Position numbers and translations under genes: made by a program. A model generated the notes under the pieces. That model was not told the origin of the DNA, did not search any database, and worked only from the letters and a program-made list of their open reading frames with translations. Source: Acheta domesticus (lineage: Eukaryota > Arthropoda > Insecta > Orthoptera > Gryllidae). Taken from it: DNA of 64,000 nucleotides. Positions 23,761 through 35,439 of this stretch are shown piece by piece (position 1 is the stretch's first letter; each line of letters starts with the position of its first letter). The DNA lies in NCBI GenBank assembly GCA_031308135.1, contig JAHLJT010009436.1, positions 137,584,950-137,648,949 of the forward strand, read 5' to 3'.

Positions 23761-24450
23761 GAACTCTGCCTGCGACGCGACGTGATCCGAAAATGAGCAA
23801 ATGGTTTCCCTGAAACTGGAATCGTTGCCCGTCGTTGAATGTGTTTGTCAGATGTAAGTTGTGTGCTACTACGTTCCATCGCCTGGAGCGAGAGCGCCGT
23901 GCTTTAAGGAGGAATGAACTCATTAATCATTGGCAGGATCTGAGCTCCCCTGCAGAATTCTACCTGCGACATGGCTGGGTGATGTGGTAAATGTTTTACC
24001 TGTACCTTTGGATTCGTGTTGTTGAGTATGAGTCAGGAGTGAGTTTTGGGTATCTCGGTTCTAGAAACTGAGGCGAGAGCGCACAGCCGCGTGGAGGAAT
24101 CAATTATTCATTTGTACCAAATATTTACGTCATTGATTGTTGAGTGTTTGTCAGGTGGGTTATTACCAACTGCCTGTTGGTAATAATACCTTATGAGTAT
24201 TGTAAGCCGGCAGAAAAAAATGCTGTGTTGCGCCGAGGAAAGAACCACTCGCTGCCGTTTGACGGAATGTCAGTAACCCCCCGGTAACCAATGTAGAACA
24301 TGATGATGATTCAGATTTACCTTCGTTGGGGAACTGCCAAGAGCAGGTTGTGTATACGTATGATTCAATTTACGAGTATTGCGGTACAGTATCCTTGGTA
24401 GAAAATCGATTGCGTCGCGCCGAGGAATCATTTGGTTCATGCTGCCGCAT
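23740..24450. repeat. Very diverged tandem repeat, about 140-190 bp unit
   Basis: Four regions share ordered landmarks: CTGCGAC, then GTAAATG or CAAATGG with TTT(C/A)CCTG, then GTTGA with GTGTTTGTCAG or GAGTCAG, then a GCGC...GAGGAA(T) block (near 23908, 24097, 24233 and 24421). Divergence is high, so unit boundaries are approximate. It is non-coding. Confidence 0.35.
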
Positions 24451-25249
24451 TGATTTTTAAGACACTTGGTTCGTCATCATCCAGTTTCGTTTATTTAAAT
24501 ATTATTTAAATTCCACGAAGTATTAAATGTTATGGTTGAAACTGTCTCAAGGCATGTTATGAATTCGATCATAAAAGGTGTGAACAGTGCTTGTAGGCTT
24601 CTTTCTATGCCATTTTTCTCCCGATTAAGTCTCCTCATGTATATCCTCCTCATGTATGAATACGTTCATTACATTTTTTCACACTCAGCGAAAAAGAACA
24701 CAATTAAATACACAAAAATAATAAAACAATAAATTTAAGAATCTAAAACACATTTTTTCAAAATCACTTTATAAATATTTACAAAGCCCTTCCAGTACAC
24801 AAACCGTGCATTTTTTAAAAATAATTCCGCAAAAGTGATAGTCGAATTACTTTTCCCGATATTACCCGATAATATTTCCAAGACATGTCGAATAAATGTA
24901 AAATGACCAAGGTAATTATATCGTTAGTGATTAGGGGTATCGTTTCTAAAATCATACATGCGTTTGATCTTCTTTTTCGGGGTTAGATCATCGTAGATCC
25001 TAAAAATATCCGTCCACATTGAGTCACGGCGACCTAGTATTGATCAAGTAATGATGTCACCGCAAAGTTCACCCGCCACCTGCGACGCAAAACCCGAGCG
25101 GCGTCTGCGCGCGCAGGTAGGCGGCGGATGGCATCGCGAATGCGCAGGCGGTCGCGGAGGCAGAAGCAGGGCGCGGGGGGCACGCTTACCTCGGGGCGGC
25201 GTTGCTAGGAGATCCTAAGGTGGAGTCCTGACGGTGACGATTTTAGGAT
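24451..25249. other. AT-rich non-coding stretch ending in a small GC island
   Basis: No gene recognised. The GC-rich segment at about 25070-25200 contains a minus-strand GAG|GTAAGC donor-like and a plus-strand CGCGCAG|GTAGG acceptor-like sequence, but no protein I can identify. Confidence 0.35.
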
Positions 25250-25705
25250 CAATTTACGTACTAGCTGGGTCTAATCTAACCCTCTACACGGGAGATCCAT
25301 CGGCTGGCCATTCTGATCGGTAGTTTTCCGGGATTTCTCCGGTCAACAACAGGCACATGCCGGAGCAGCCCTTTAATAGGCTGACCATGGGCAGAGAGCG
25401 ATCTTTCCTGCCTCGGTCTTCTCGCCTCCTCTGTCCTTACACACACACACACATATATCTTACAAACACTATACTTACACACTTGGGAGTTTAAAGACTT
25501 TCTCGGCTGGGGCGGTGCCCTGTTGGAGAGATACCTAGAAGGAGAAACTCCTGCAAGCCGACGTGTGCGTCAGCGCCAGATCTCACATTTTAGGGTGAGC
25601 TTCTCGGGGCCATTCGGGAGTGGGGCACCGCCATTTTCCGGGGTATAAAGTGAACTACATTTGTGGGACTAATGACCTAAGTGGTTGACGCGTCCGAAAA
25701 CAATA
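25250..25705 (+). mobile_element. tRNA-headed SINE, copy 2 (head truncated)
   Basis: The shared blocks run in order: ACTAGCT, TCTGATCGGTAGTTTTCCGG, TTTCTCCGGTCAACA, GCCGGAGCAGCCC, GGGCAGAGAGCGATC, a (CA)n run at 25440-25452, GGGGCGGTGCCCTG, GAAACTCCTGCAAGCC, and the tail GACTAATGACC with GTTGACGCGTCCG. No tRNA-like head is visible, so the copy is 5' truncated or diverged. There is no coding capacity. Confidence 0.7.
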
Positions 25706-27879
25706 CTCACGCATCTCAAATAAGCGGATCCCGTGGGAGGACACCACAGTCGGCTGTAGTCACATCCATCTTCGCCACCGCCAGTTTTCTTTTGGGATAC
25801 GCTTAATTAATGTTTCCGAAAGTCACGAAATTTTTAGACAATTTGATCTTCTTGAAATGAGATAACTTGATGTCGTTATTGTGCCTGTTAAACTGCGTGT
25901 GTGCACTTTGACTTAAATGAGGTATGCATTTTTTTTCTAGGAGCAAATACTTAAAACTACTATTCAAAGTACTTAGAACTCAACATAGACTTGATTCTTT
26001 AATTGTATGTTTATATTACCGTGTAAGAAATATACTCCTGTGTTCACACACGGGATACAAAAAGAAAAATAATTTGAGTGTTTTATGTCTCTCCTGTATT
26101 CATTTCACTTGACCGTACTTACAGGTGCAACAGCGATAAGATTTTTAGCGATACTTTTAGAATGCAAATAATAAACAGTTTACTTAATATTGGAGTTTGA
26201 CAGTTGGAGGAAACATTACGACGAACTGATCAATTCAATCAATATCCAAATTTGGCTGCAAAGAAAACTGCTGCCAGGCGCCTTGCTGGTTCCTTTTAAG
26301 GAGTTGGCGCGACTGGAATGGACTGAGGTGTAGTCACCCGCGTCTCCGCGTTGCGACGCGTCGCGTCGCCCGTTTTATCTGCCCATTCGGCGCCCGAATA
26401 TAATTGAATAGTCGGCCGAAGTGGAGCGCACCCGGGTGATAAAGTCTGGTTTACACTGCATCGTTTTGCGTTCGGCGCGCCAATGCTGCTCCATTCCCCG
26501 CCTGCAGTAGGACACCTAACGTCTTATTACGGTGAAACCATTCTATTCCATTCCAGTGAAGCCCTATGTCCTATATTTAGTTCGTTATATAAGAGATATA
26601 ACGAGAGGAGGTATTGCTAGTTTGACGTAATTCTCTTATTTGAAATGGAAAGCAGTCGAGAGAAGTATTATTTTCCAATTCATTTTCCAATTCAAGCTTC
26701 AAATTTAGCGTTTATGGTGTACTTTGAGCACTAAAAACAATTCATTGTGTAACATGTATGACTGGTGATATGAAATGAAGTGTCCAAAAGATACGTGATG
26801 AGTAGAGTGTATTTTTCTTAGTACGAATACTCAAGACAACAGCGTCATATTGATCATAGCATCTACCATAATGCGACAGCGTTATCTGGCATTAACCTGA
26901 GAATAGTCTTATTTACTCTACCATCCATTTCCTTCTATATGACACTCATAAACCGCATGAAATACGTTTTTAATTTTCCTCACTTATTGACCTTAGTCCT
27001 AATGTCAGGTGATAAAATTACGCAAGTTTTATTCCTTCGCCGATAAAATTATCGTCATTGCTTCTTTATCGCTCGCAAAGAAGAGATAGAAGGGGAAGAT
27101 CTTTGGACGTAATAGCATGGTGTTCTGAATGTGAAGGAAAGCGAGACTAAATTTCCATGTAGGGTAAGAAGATAAGAGTAAAAATAATGCGAATAAAATT
27201 ACTATAAAGATGATAAAATGTCGGCGATTTCCTGCTGGTAGACGTAAGTGGACTCGCGAAGGGCATAAAATGTGCAAGGAAAGAGAGGGCATTATAAAAT
27301 TGATATGAACTAATGGTGAAAATTGTTAAATTTGAATTAACCCCCCGTTATTTTAAGTTCACATAATTTAAAAGCTTTCTGAAGTTGGCTTATGACAAAT
27401 TGTCATTAGGTTTCGTATTAAAACATTTTTTTTGAAAGTACTATAAGAAAGAACAATGTGTGACTGTAAGGAAATAATCGTAAAATGTACATGAATCGTA
27501 GTGGTATTGTTTCTTCTTTCTGTCTTTGAACGTACGGTGGAATGAACTAAAAAGAAAAGTGGCAACAAAATTGGGGGGAAATTTGTTAGACGAATCTCCA
27601 CATTCACACTACTTTTGAATGTAGTATTTTAATGTAGGTTCATTAATAAAGCAGTAAGGCCTGTCAGTTAATAGATGTGTGTAAATAATATATTACAATT
27701 TTTCTGGAAAACAAGATTTCTTATTCAACGTACTTTGAGAATAATGTGTAAATTAAATAATCACAAATGTTCAATGGATTATTTTCTAATAAATGTTTCG
27801 GCAATCTCTTACGAAGCGACATAAGCAATAAAGTGGGTGCGTGTTTTTGAAACAATAATGGTCTTATGTACAGAAGCCT
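25706..27879. other. Non-coding stretch
   Basis: Mostly AT-rich. A GC-elevated patch lies at about 26270-26520 (CpG-containing, with a GCGACGCGTCGCGTCGC run) that may be a small regulatory island. No exon or RNA gene is recognised. Confidence 0.4.
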
Positions 27880-28302
27880 CATCCGTAAACCTAATCTGGT
27901 TATATCAATGTTAATGGGAAAATACTACTATAGATAACCTGTACTATTTGCGGTGCCCGCTTGGTGCGAAACACCGTAATGAAGATAGAAGATCGTTGTA
28001 GTGTGTTTGAAATAACTAAATGACCGCATACTAAATAACTGCAAATATCAAAAAAAAATGCGTTTTTTGAAATTATCGAGCCACAAAAACGTATAGACCT
28101 AAATAATAAAATGTACCAACATTTTTCTCGAAAATAATTAAATGTTAAATATCTCCGCGACAAAAAAAAAGTCATTCGTAGCGCAAACCCTGTTATGACA
28201 ATGTTAATGGCAAAATACGAGCAACGGGTTCGGTGTGCATTGCCCGGTGGGCGCGAAACACCCGCAATGAGGATGGAGGCGGGTGGTAGCAGTTCCGGCG
28301 TG
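27880..28302. repeat. Direct duplication, copies 293 bp apart, with unequal GC
   Basis: Copy 1 (27880-28005) and copy 2 (28173-28302) share CAT(T/C)CGTA, AATGTTAATGG(C/G)AAAATAC, GTGCGAAACACC or GCGCGAAACACC and GCAATGAGGATGG or GTAATGAAGATAG. Copy 2 is GC-rich with CpGs. Copy 1 carries many C-to-T and G-to-A differences at the same positions. Copy 2 runs into a GC island (28.23-28.44 kb). Confidence 0.6.
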
Positions 28303-29859
28303 TAGCGCTGGGAGGGCTGCGACCCGGGCGGCTGCAACTCTTGTCCCGGAAGCGGCGGCGACGCATCCCGGCGTGTAGGGAAAGCTGTAGAAATGCTCGA
28401 TTTCCTCGGCTTCGGCGCGCGAGCGCACTTGTTGGCCCAGAACAATGCCCTGTTGGCTAACGGGAAATGATAATAAAACAAGGCTCAAAATCCGCCGTTA
28501 TCCGCGTAGTAATTGGGTTCGACACGGGAGGAATTTCCTCTCGCACTCGTGCTCTCGGACGTGGATTTTGGGAGAAATCTGGAGGCGGCGAAAAGGTGTG
28601 GCTAGTGTTGAGATAGGTGCTTTTGAGACGTTGACCGAAATTATGATGATGAACGAGCGTTTAGACCTGTACTATGTTTCAAGCTTTATATTTATTCAAT
28701 ATTTCCAAGATTCCTAAAATTAAATAAAATTTCTATTTACTTTTTTAAAATATAAGGAAATGATAGTTCAAAGTAAAAGTACATTTAGTAATTTGTCTCG
28801 GCGTTACTGTAAATTCATTTCTCAAATAGTTCCTAGGACGAACAGTGATGATTCAATTAATTTCATTACGAGCAAAACAAATTGTGATAGCTTTTTGATT
28901 ACGAATTTTAGTTAACTTATATGACATTTTAAACGATGGTATTCACTCCTGTTTGAGTGAGGTTGTAAAGTGAATCGTAAAATTTTGATATAAAGCCGTT
29001 GGGCATGGTTTATACGAAATGCCTGCAAATATATTAATTTTTACAATTTACACAATAAATTGATATTTGAGCTTCCTGAACTTTGAGTTTGAAAACGATT
29101 AAGTATTTAGTGGTAGGTAGTTTTAGATAATACTCGTACTTTAGAAATTAAGAACTTTATTTGGCATTTTGAAATTTTAACTTATGAATCAAACTCTGGC
29201 ATGAAATGAACATATTGCTTACGAAATACGCGAATGTTGCAATTCCGTATTCCAATTGGCCACTGTAAAACAGAACAAGTATTTATAAGGTTCAGAAAAT
29301 AGCAATCATGTAGTTCGTAGACGAGTCAATAAGTCCTACATTCAACCGTCTCCAATTGTCTCTTTTAGGACTTTTAGGTCTTTCAATTCCACAAATTATT
29401 TCTATGGCCAGTATATTAGTGCTGAATAATTGCATCGTAATATTACCCAGTCACGTAACATATTGAGGTCATTTAAAGCGGTTTCAATGGGTTATCTTAC
29501 TGCCTCTCTTGCGATAGTTTGCTTACGAAATTTCCTTTTTCGTCCCGTATCTTCGAATCTCATTTTTCGTTCTATGTAATTGGCTAGAATGACCAAGGGG
29601 AAATTAGTTGAGGCGAAATTCAAATCTATGAGAGTGGAGCAATACCGTGTAGTACTCTATACTCTTGCTAAACTACATGGCCTTTACACTCGTACTCTCG
29701 TCAATTGAAATAATACATAATATGTGCGACTTTATTTACATGAAACTACGTATATCAAAGTACTTATGAAAGTAATAGAGAATGGACACATACAACTTGT
29801 TTGATGATACCATCGTAGCCGTTGAATCACAGTAACAAAGTAGATCGTTGTAGGAAACA
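28303..29859. other. GC island remnant then AT-rich stretch
   Basis: 28303-28440 is GC-rich without a recognisable exon. The rest is AT-rich with no supportable feature. Confidence 0.4.
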
Positions 29860-30150
29860 AACAAATGCGCACGCATTCGCCGACAACGCGTCGCGAGGAG
29901 TGAATCGGAGCAGACGCATTCCTGCCTAATTGGAAACTTGCACCTCGGGCGCGATGTGGTCGCCCTCTTAATCGCTTCTCCGGTTCACGCGCGCACGTGC
30001 GAGAGGCCGCCCCGGTTCCCCTGCCACGTAATCGCCCTCCGCCGCATCACACCTGCGCAGGTATTCGTCGCCCCGCCGCCGCGGCGCGGGCATCCTCTAC
30101 CCACCACCGACTCCCCAACGCCATTGATGCCGCCCCCGCGGATGGATTCA
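29860..30150. other. CpG-rich island
   Basis: Short GC-rich block with ACACCTGCGCAGG and GCCGCCGCGGCG. The overlapping open frames (29938-30240, 29997-30197) are proline/arginine-rich and match no family. Confidence 0.4.
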
Positions 30151-30273
30151 TTCACAAGCAAACGTCATTTCATTCTCGTTTTTATTTATTGGAGTAATAA
30201 AATACCTAAATCGGTATTGCTGTACTATTACTTAATGTGATTTTTGGCGATTTAGATTATCCTTATGTACTAA

Positions 30274-30498
30274 CTTAATAGCAAATTTAACTATCCAAGG
30301 ATAAGGAAGCTCATAAAGCGCCTTTTCCAGCTAGGACTGGATGTTCAAAAATGCATGTGTAGGGAACCTGTTTTTAGTTCCTGCTCGGAAATCTGTGATT
30401 TGACCAAGGATAAATTAAGAAACGTACGTGATTTGGTTGATACACGAGTAGATTTTGCTGGAAAAGAATGGAGTTATACAATTTTTCTTAAACTGTAA
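30274..30498 (+). CDS. Unrecognised 74-codon open frame, possible terminal exon
   Basis: Open between stops at 30271 and 30496 in an AT-rich area. It is preceded by TACTAAC and an AG (30265-30281), a good branch-point and acceptor arrangement. The translation is protein-like: basic amphipathic start (RIRKLIKRLFQLGLDVQ), four cysteines as CMC and CSEIC, then DLTKDKLRNVRDLVDTR and a hydrophobic end. No ATG occurs until codon 28. I do not recognise the family. It could be an exon of a nested gene, a remnant of a mobile-element protein or chance. Confidence 0.25.
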   Translation, partial: LNSKFNYPRIRKLIKRLFQLGLDVQKCMCREPVFSSCSEICDLTKDKLRNVRDLVDTRVDFAGKEWSYTIFLKL

Positions 30499-30603
30499 AT
30501 TCGAAACAAAACACAGGGCCTTTGTTATCGTTCTGAAGTATTTATTTTTGATAGTTTGGATTTGTTTAATTTAGTTCCCGAACCATTTCATCATATATGG
30601 CGC

Positions 30604-30735
30604 ACACAGCCGACCGGATAATGTTTGTAAAAAACTATTGCATTGTTCAGAGAAATTTTGCTTTAGAAATCGATTAACAGTTTTAGTTGGAGGATCTTTA
30701 CTGAAGCATACTTTTACATTTATATGGTCTGCCAT
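30604..30735 (-). CDS. Unrecognised short minus-strand open frame starting at ATG
   Basis: ATG at 30735 on the minus strand opens at least 44 codons beginning MADHINVKVCFSKDPPTKTV. The composition is protein-like and unlike translated AT-rich noise. The frame ends a few codons further on. It lies convergent with the open frame at 30274-30498. No family is recognised. It could be a first exon, a micropeptide or chance. Confidence 0.15.
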
Positions 30736-31530
30736 TGTAACTTCAAATTATGATTTATTCTTAAATAATTGATGTTTTGATGATGTGGGGTCCAAGGAAT
30801 TAACACAAGCTAACCATGCACATATTCTGCGTTCCAAATAAGGTTTTAAACACAATTTTGTATTAATAAAAAATTCAAAAGTTCATCAAAATATTCAATT
30901 TTTTAAAAATAATCAAAAGTTAAAGTTAATTTTCATAACATTTTAGTGGCCTTCAGGAGCAAGAATGCTGCTGAACAAAATCACACAAAATGTTTTTTTT
31001 CAAAAAGTAGCATGCACACTGCTCAACAACAATGAAATACTGTCAATAAATGTACAATAAATTAAATATTGTAACAAAGATAGTCTTCACGAATGCTGCA
31101 ATAACACTAAAATACATACGGATACACAGTTCAATAGTTCTCTAATATGAAGAATACAAAAAAATGTGTTTGTTCCATAACGCAACACGTTGATAGCAAA
31201 TATTCAATGGCGGGCTGCCCCTTCCTTGGAGCACTGCAAGTGTCGAATGACGTCAGCTGTCTTCTGCAATGACTCACTGAATGTGAGAATTCATCAGAGT
31301 AGACAATTTCTGGGCGCATTGGAAATAATACAGATGTTCAATATATAAATATTATTAGGGTGCGCTCAGTTTAAAATAGTTTATAACCCCTAACTGAACC
31401 ACAAAAGAATGAAGATACAAAGTTAACAACTTGATTCAAAGACAAGAGGACCTTGGATAGCATGGATTCTTTTGGACTTCTCTGTTAAATATTACAAATA
31501 AGCTGTCAAACATTTTAAAGAAATGTGAGA

Positions 31531-31950
31531 GCTGGCTCCAAGATGACGCCACCCGCGGGCCGCAACGTATTTTACGTTCGGGCAGTCTAAGATGCAATGT
31601 TTGCGAGGCATTAGGAAATTCATATGCCCATACATTTTTTTAATTTGTACAACCATCAGAAGTACATAGCTTTTGAATACAAAAATTCTCCATGGTGGTT
31701 TCTAGTCTAGGGGACCGAGTCTAATTACGTCAGCCCGGACCCCTCGACAATGGGAAATAACTTCCAACGGCATAGATTCCCTTTCCCCCGCCACGCCAGT
31801 GGCCCTGGAGATGCTGTAATAATTAGGCCGAGGAGAACCCATGAGCCCCCTAAAAGGGGGGCAGTACTAATTAGACTAACTTTACCTAAGAGAACCGGCT
31901 CTTTGGCCCGCAGCCGAAGGTTCACTAACAGGTGATCAAGTTACATGAGT
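31531..31950. repeat. Possible fragment of a retroelement or repeat
   Basis: The segment from about 31690 to 31945 has even base composition unlike its surroundings, with GGGACCGAGTCTAATTACG, CCCCCTAAAAGGGGGGC and AGAACCGGCTCTTTGGCC (self-complementary) stretches. It is reminiscent of interspersed-repeat consensus sequence. There is no second copy in the window, so identity is unproven. Confidence 0.2.
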
Positions 31951-32026
31951 GAGCGTTGATGTTTTCAATCTTGCTGAGCAGCGTATGATTCAACTCAATG
32001 TCAGAGTTATTAGGGAGATTTTGAAC

Positions 32027-32130
32027 CCTCGAACGTGAAGTACTATGGATCTTCTGCTCATGCGCAATGTAAGTTTCGCATCAGTGCATCTGCTCATGCG
32101 CAGAAGATCGATAGTGATTCACGTTCGAGG
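32027..32130. repeat. 104-bp palindrome (hairpin element)
   Basis: The left arm starts CCTCGAACGTGAAGTACTAT and continues GATCTTCTGCTCATGCGCA. The right arm is its reverse complement with a few mismatches, ending ATTCACGTTCGAGG. The spacer is about 15-20 bases. The arm segment CATCTGCTCATGCGCAGAAG also repeats directly. It would fold as a stem of about 43 bp. Best read as a tiny foldback MITE; an RNA hairpin gene is possible but unsupported. Confidence 0.75.
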
Positions 32131-32189
32131 ATGCAAAAAGTCTCTAGTGTCCCCGAACACCCGAGTATTCTCTACAACATGGCCTGCCC

Positions 32190-32540
32190 CTCCTATCCCC
32201 TCACCCACGCCTCCTCCCCGCGGGTCGCGGCCGCACAGGGCAAGGCAAGGCGAGGCGAGCGCCGTTCCCACGCACCGCCCCCGCAGAGACACCCGCGCAG
32301 CGAACGGCCTCGCCCCCGGGCCCCGGCACCTGTTCGCAGGCTGACCACATGGCGCGCCGGCCCTGCCCCGGCCGCCAGCTTCCGGCGGCTTCCGCCCCGC
32401 CCGCCCGCCCGCCGCCCCGCCGCGCCGGCTTCCGCCGACACCCGACCGGCCGCGCCACCTGCTCTTCCGCCCCGCCCCCTCGCGCACCCGCACACTGGCT
32501 CCAAATGCCCGGCCAAATCAACGAAATGCGAACGCTGCAA
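32190..32540. other. CpG-rich island
   Basis: GC-rich block starting 60 bases after the palindrome, with GCCCGCCCGCCCGCCGCC runs and one GTTCCCACG Su(H)-type match on the minus strand (32264-32272). Frames of 96-176 codons on both strands are compositional. No exon is recognised. Confidence 0.45.
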
Positions 32541-33214
32541 ATCACGGCCGTTGGCGAAAATTTAATAGTTTATTTCACAAAACGGTTAGTGGTGGAATAT
32601 TTTTCGAAAAGGGTATACGTAAAATTTTTTCTTCTTTAAAAATTATTGAAATATACCCGACTTAAGCAGAAAAATTAAAACGTTTACCAAAAGGGAAGTC
32701 TGATGCTGACTAGTTATTTACAATATGTATGGAAAACGTAGCATTTTATTTTGGAAGTATGAAAGGTTGCGACCCGAGATCGACAGGCCGAGAAATATTG
32801 GCAACATTATGTATCTTCTCTACAAAAATCGAACCTTCTTTCCTGGGAGGTAAAGCATGAGGCAAAGCACTAAGCATTTGAACCAGTATACTTTTTTTTT
32901 AAGTTGTGGGATACAAATACATAAGCAATACAGCTGTGTAATTTTCAACTGCAACTCGTGAAATGGTAAAAAGACGTCAATCACTAAACGAAATACTGCA
33001 TTTCTTGACAAACCTACACAAAAAATTGCATTCCAAGTGGGATGATATATTTTCTAATATACCTCACACTGCGAATACCTTGCTAGTGAATAGATTGCTT
33101 ACTCTGTAATTGAAACACATGACCACAAGATTAAAACTAGTTTAAAAAGTAAACAAACACTGAAACACAAGTTTCTGAAAAAAAAATTGAATAGAAAATC
33201 ACAGAAAGTGTCTT

Positions 33215-33440
33215 CCGCGCGCTTTTCGCGCGGTTTTGGCCCGCTGTGCGAGCGTCGCGCCACCGCGCGGACCCTCCGCCCCCGCGTCCTCCTCCGCCCC
33301 TTCCGTGCCCTTGGCCGTTGCGTAACGTTTCGGTGCGTTGCGGCGTGTCAGAACTACCAAATAGATAGAGGTCGCCAAGTTAATGAGGATCGCTTCGTCT
33401 CAGGCGCGCGGTGTCGGCCACACCGAAGCTGAACTATGAC
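33215..33440. other. CpG-rich island
   Basis: Short GC-rich patch (CGCGCGCTTTTCGCGCGG is a near palindrome at about 33217-33234) just upstream of SINE copy 3. No gene is recognised. Confidence 0.4.
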
Positions 33441-33477
33441 GCTAGGGTGCATGCCGCGTATTAGTAAAGTATCAGGT

Positions 33478-34003
33478 GAGTTTAGCTCAGAGCGAGCATT
33501 GCCGGTGCCTCTACAGCAATTCTGACCAGGAAGTTCTAGGGTTCGAGTCCGGATCGTGGCGGATTTTCGGCACTAGCTTAATAGCTAAGTCGAATACAGC
33601 CGCTGTCTGGAATAGATATCTAGCGACCGGCTTCTCTGGCAGTTTCAGTAATTTATCCGATCAATATCGGGCGAATGCCAGAGCAGTACCCTAACAAACG
33701 GGCCATGGACCGCGCACTATCTTTCCTTCCTCTACCTTCTCATATACTCACCCTCTACACACACACACTTAGTTGTACTATATCATGACACGTGTGGGGA
33801 TCAATCGAGAGGATTGTGTTTGTCCCGGCTGATGCGGTTCACCGCTGGGAATGATCTGGAGAGAAAATTCCCCGCAAGCCATCGTGGAGGTCGGCGCCGG
33901 ACCTCACCGTGCAGTGAGGAAGCCCCTCCACCTCCAGGGATAAAACATTCACTACACTAACAGGTCTAATGAACATAATACCTGATGTGCCCGGAAACAA
34001 TCG
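33478..34003 (+). mobile_element. tRNA-headed SINE, copy 3 (best preserved)
   Basis: The head carries an A-box-like TAGCTCAGAGCG (33483-33494) and a B-box GGTTCGAGTCC (33540-33550), the internal Pol III promoter arrangement of tRNA genes. It is not an intact tRNA, because no acceptor stem closes around it. The body follows with TCGAATACAGCCGCTGTC, GCCAGAGCAGTACCCTAAC, a CACACACA run and CCCCGCAAGCCATCG. The tail is CTAATGAACATAATACCTG and CCCGGAAACAATC. The body and tail match three other loci, which defines an interspersed SINE family of about 520 bp. Confidence 0.75.
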
Positions 34004-35439
34004 ATCAATATTGGTGGAGTGTGGTTGAGAGAGTCGCAGATTTTTTACTCGATTTACAACATTGCGTAATTGGCTATGTGCTTTCGGCAGAAGCAATTAC
34101 TACGGTTTTTAGATGAGTAGTATGAACGATTCTTACGGTGTAATTTTCAGAAATGATCAGCTAATTTAGGTATTATCGGTTCAGACATCACCGATGGTAT
34201 ATCGCATCATGGCACATTAGAAACAGTTTTGCAATTAGTAAACCGTATTAAATGATAAAGGGTCATTGTGTCGATAAAGGATCATTGTGTCGTATAAAAA
34301 GGCTTGAAGTGATCGTCAAGAACTATCAAGCACATAAAGGAATATAATTTATTATAACGTGCGACTTCTGCGTGAAATGCAATAGTCAACTATGCTGACA
34401 GAATGCAATTGAGTACGAGTGGACGGTAATTTACACATTTTATAGTTTTTGTCGTATTCTGTATTGTATGTATGGTATTCTGTATATTATGTATGGTATT
34501 CTGTGGAATCTATCGAAATTTCCCTTACAATATTTACTGCTGCTAAACATTTTCTGCGTAACTTTATTTGCGCATAGTATAATGTGCTTGTTGGAGAGTA
34601 CACTCATTAAGTGATGAGTACAAACGCATCTGCCAGGATGTACTAGTTCATCGAGTGAGATCTGTTCTGATGCTCACGTCGCTGAGTTAAGTGAATCCAG
34701 CAGCTGATCACATACCAGTTGTGTTGTTTTATGAATAAGGTGGTGGCAAGTGTGTTGAAATGAATTCAGTGTCTGGCTCAGGTCTAGGAAGAGTTCAAAT
34801 GATTTACTTAATTTTGTTTTCAAGATGATGATGCAAAAATAATCGTTCTTGCTTCATCCAGTTCTAGTTCCTTTGTTGCCGCTAACACTAAGAGTAGTTA
34901 GGCAATTTCAGAAATGTTTGGCTGAGATGATGGAGAAAATATTCAGTATCTGCTTCATTTTTATGAAATAAATGTAGTAAAAGTATGTAAGAGCCCGTTT
35001 TATATTGCGCATACAATTTGATCCACGGCATTACGGAAAGAATAGCCTTTACTCACAATAATTGCACATTACTGCGTATATCATACAAAGAGAACTTCCT
35101 GACTGGAGAATCGAAATGTTCAAGATATTGACGTTCACAACTTTGAAGGAACTAATAGAAGTTCATATTTTTTTGCGGGTGTTTATACACGTGACCAGTG
35201 CTTCGTTTCCAGTGAATAGTTTTAATTTTCAGTTTGGCCAGAACAGGTGAAACAACAAGATCAAAATTAACAAAAACATTTTTTTAATCCAACGTTATTT
35301 GGCATAAGGGCATGTACTTTCTCAAGGCACATCAGTTGAACGTCGAACTGTCTTTTCGACAAATGAAATGCAACGAATCAGCACGTTGACTTTCCAAGGG
35401 AGACAAAAGCCAATCGGACAGCGGTGCCGATGTAGGCAA
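34004..35439. other. AT-rich non-coding stretch with short tandem duplications
   Basis: AAAGG(G)TCATTGTGTCG is duplicated at 34256-34292. GTATGGTATTCTGTATAT-like units are repeated three times at 34451-34505. No exon or RNA gene is recognised. Confidence 0.5.

Noticed and set aside
25070..25200. Possible exon with donor and acceptor-like sequences in a small GC island
   Set aside because: Splice-like words are common in GC-rich DNA, and no recognisable protein is encoded.
33483..33550. Candidate tRNA gene
   Set aside because: A- and B-boxes are present, but no acceptor stem or clear anticodon arm can be folded. The downstream body is repeated elsewhere, so it is a SINE head.
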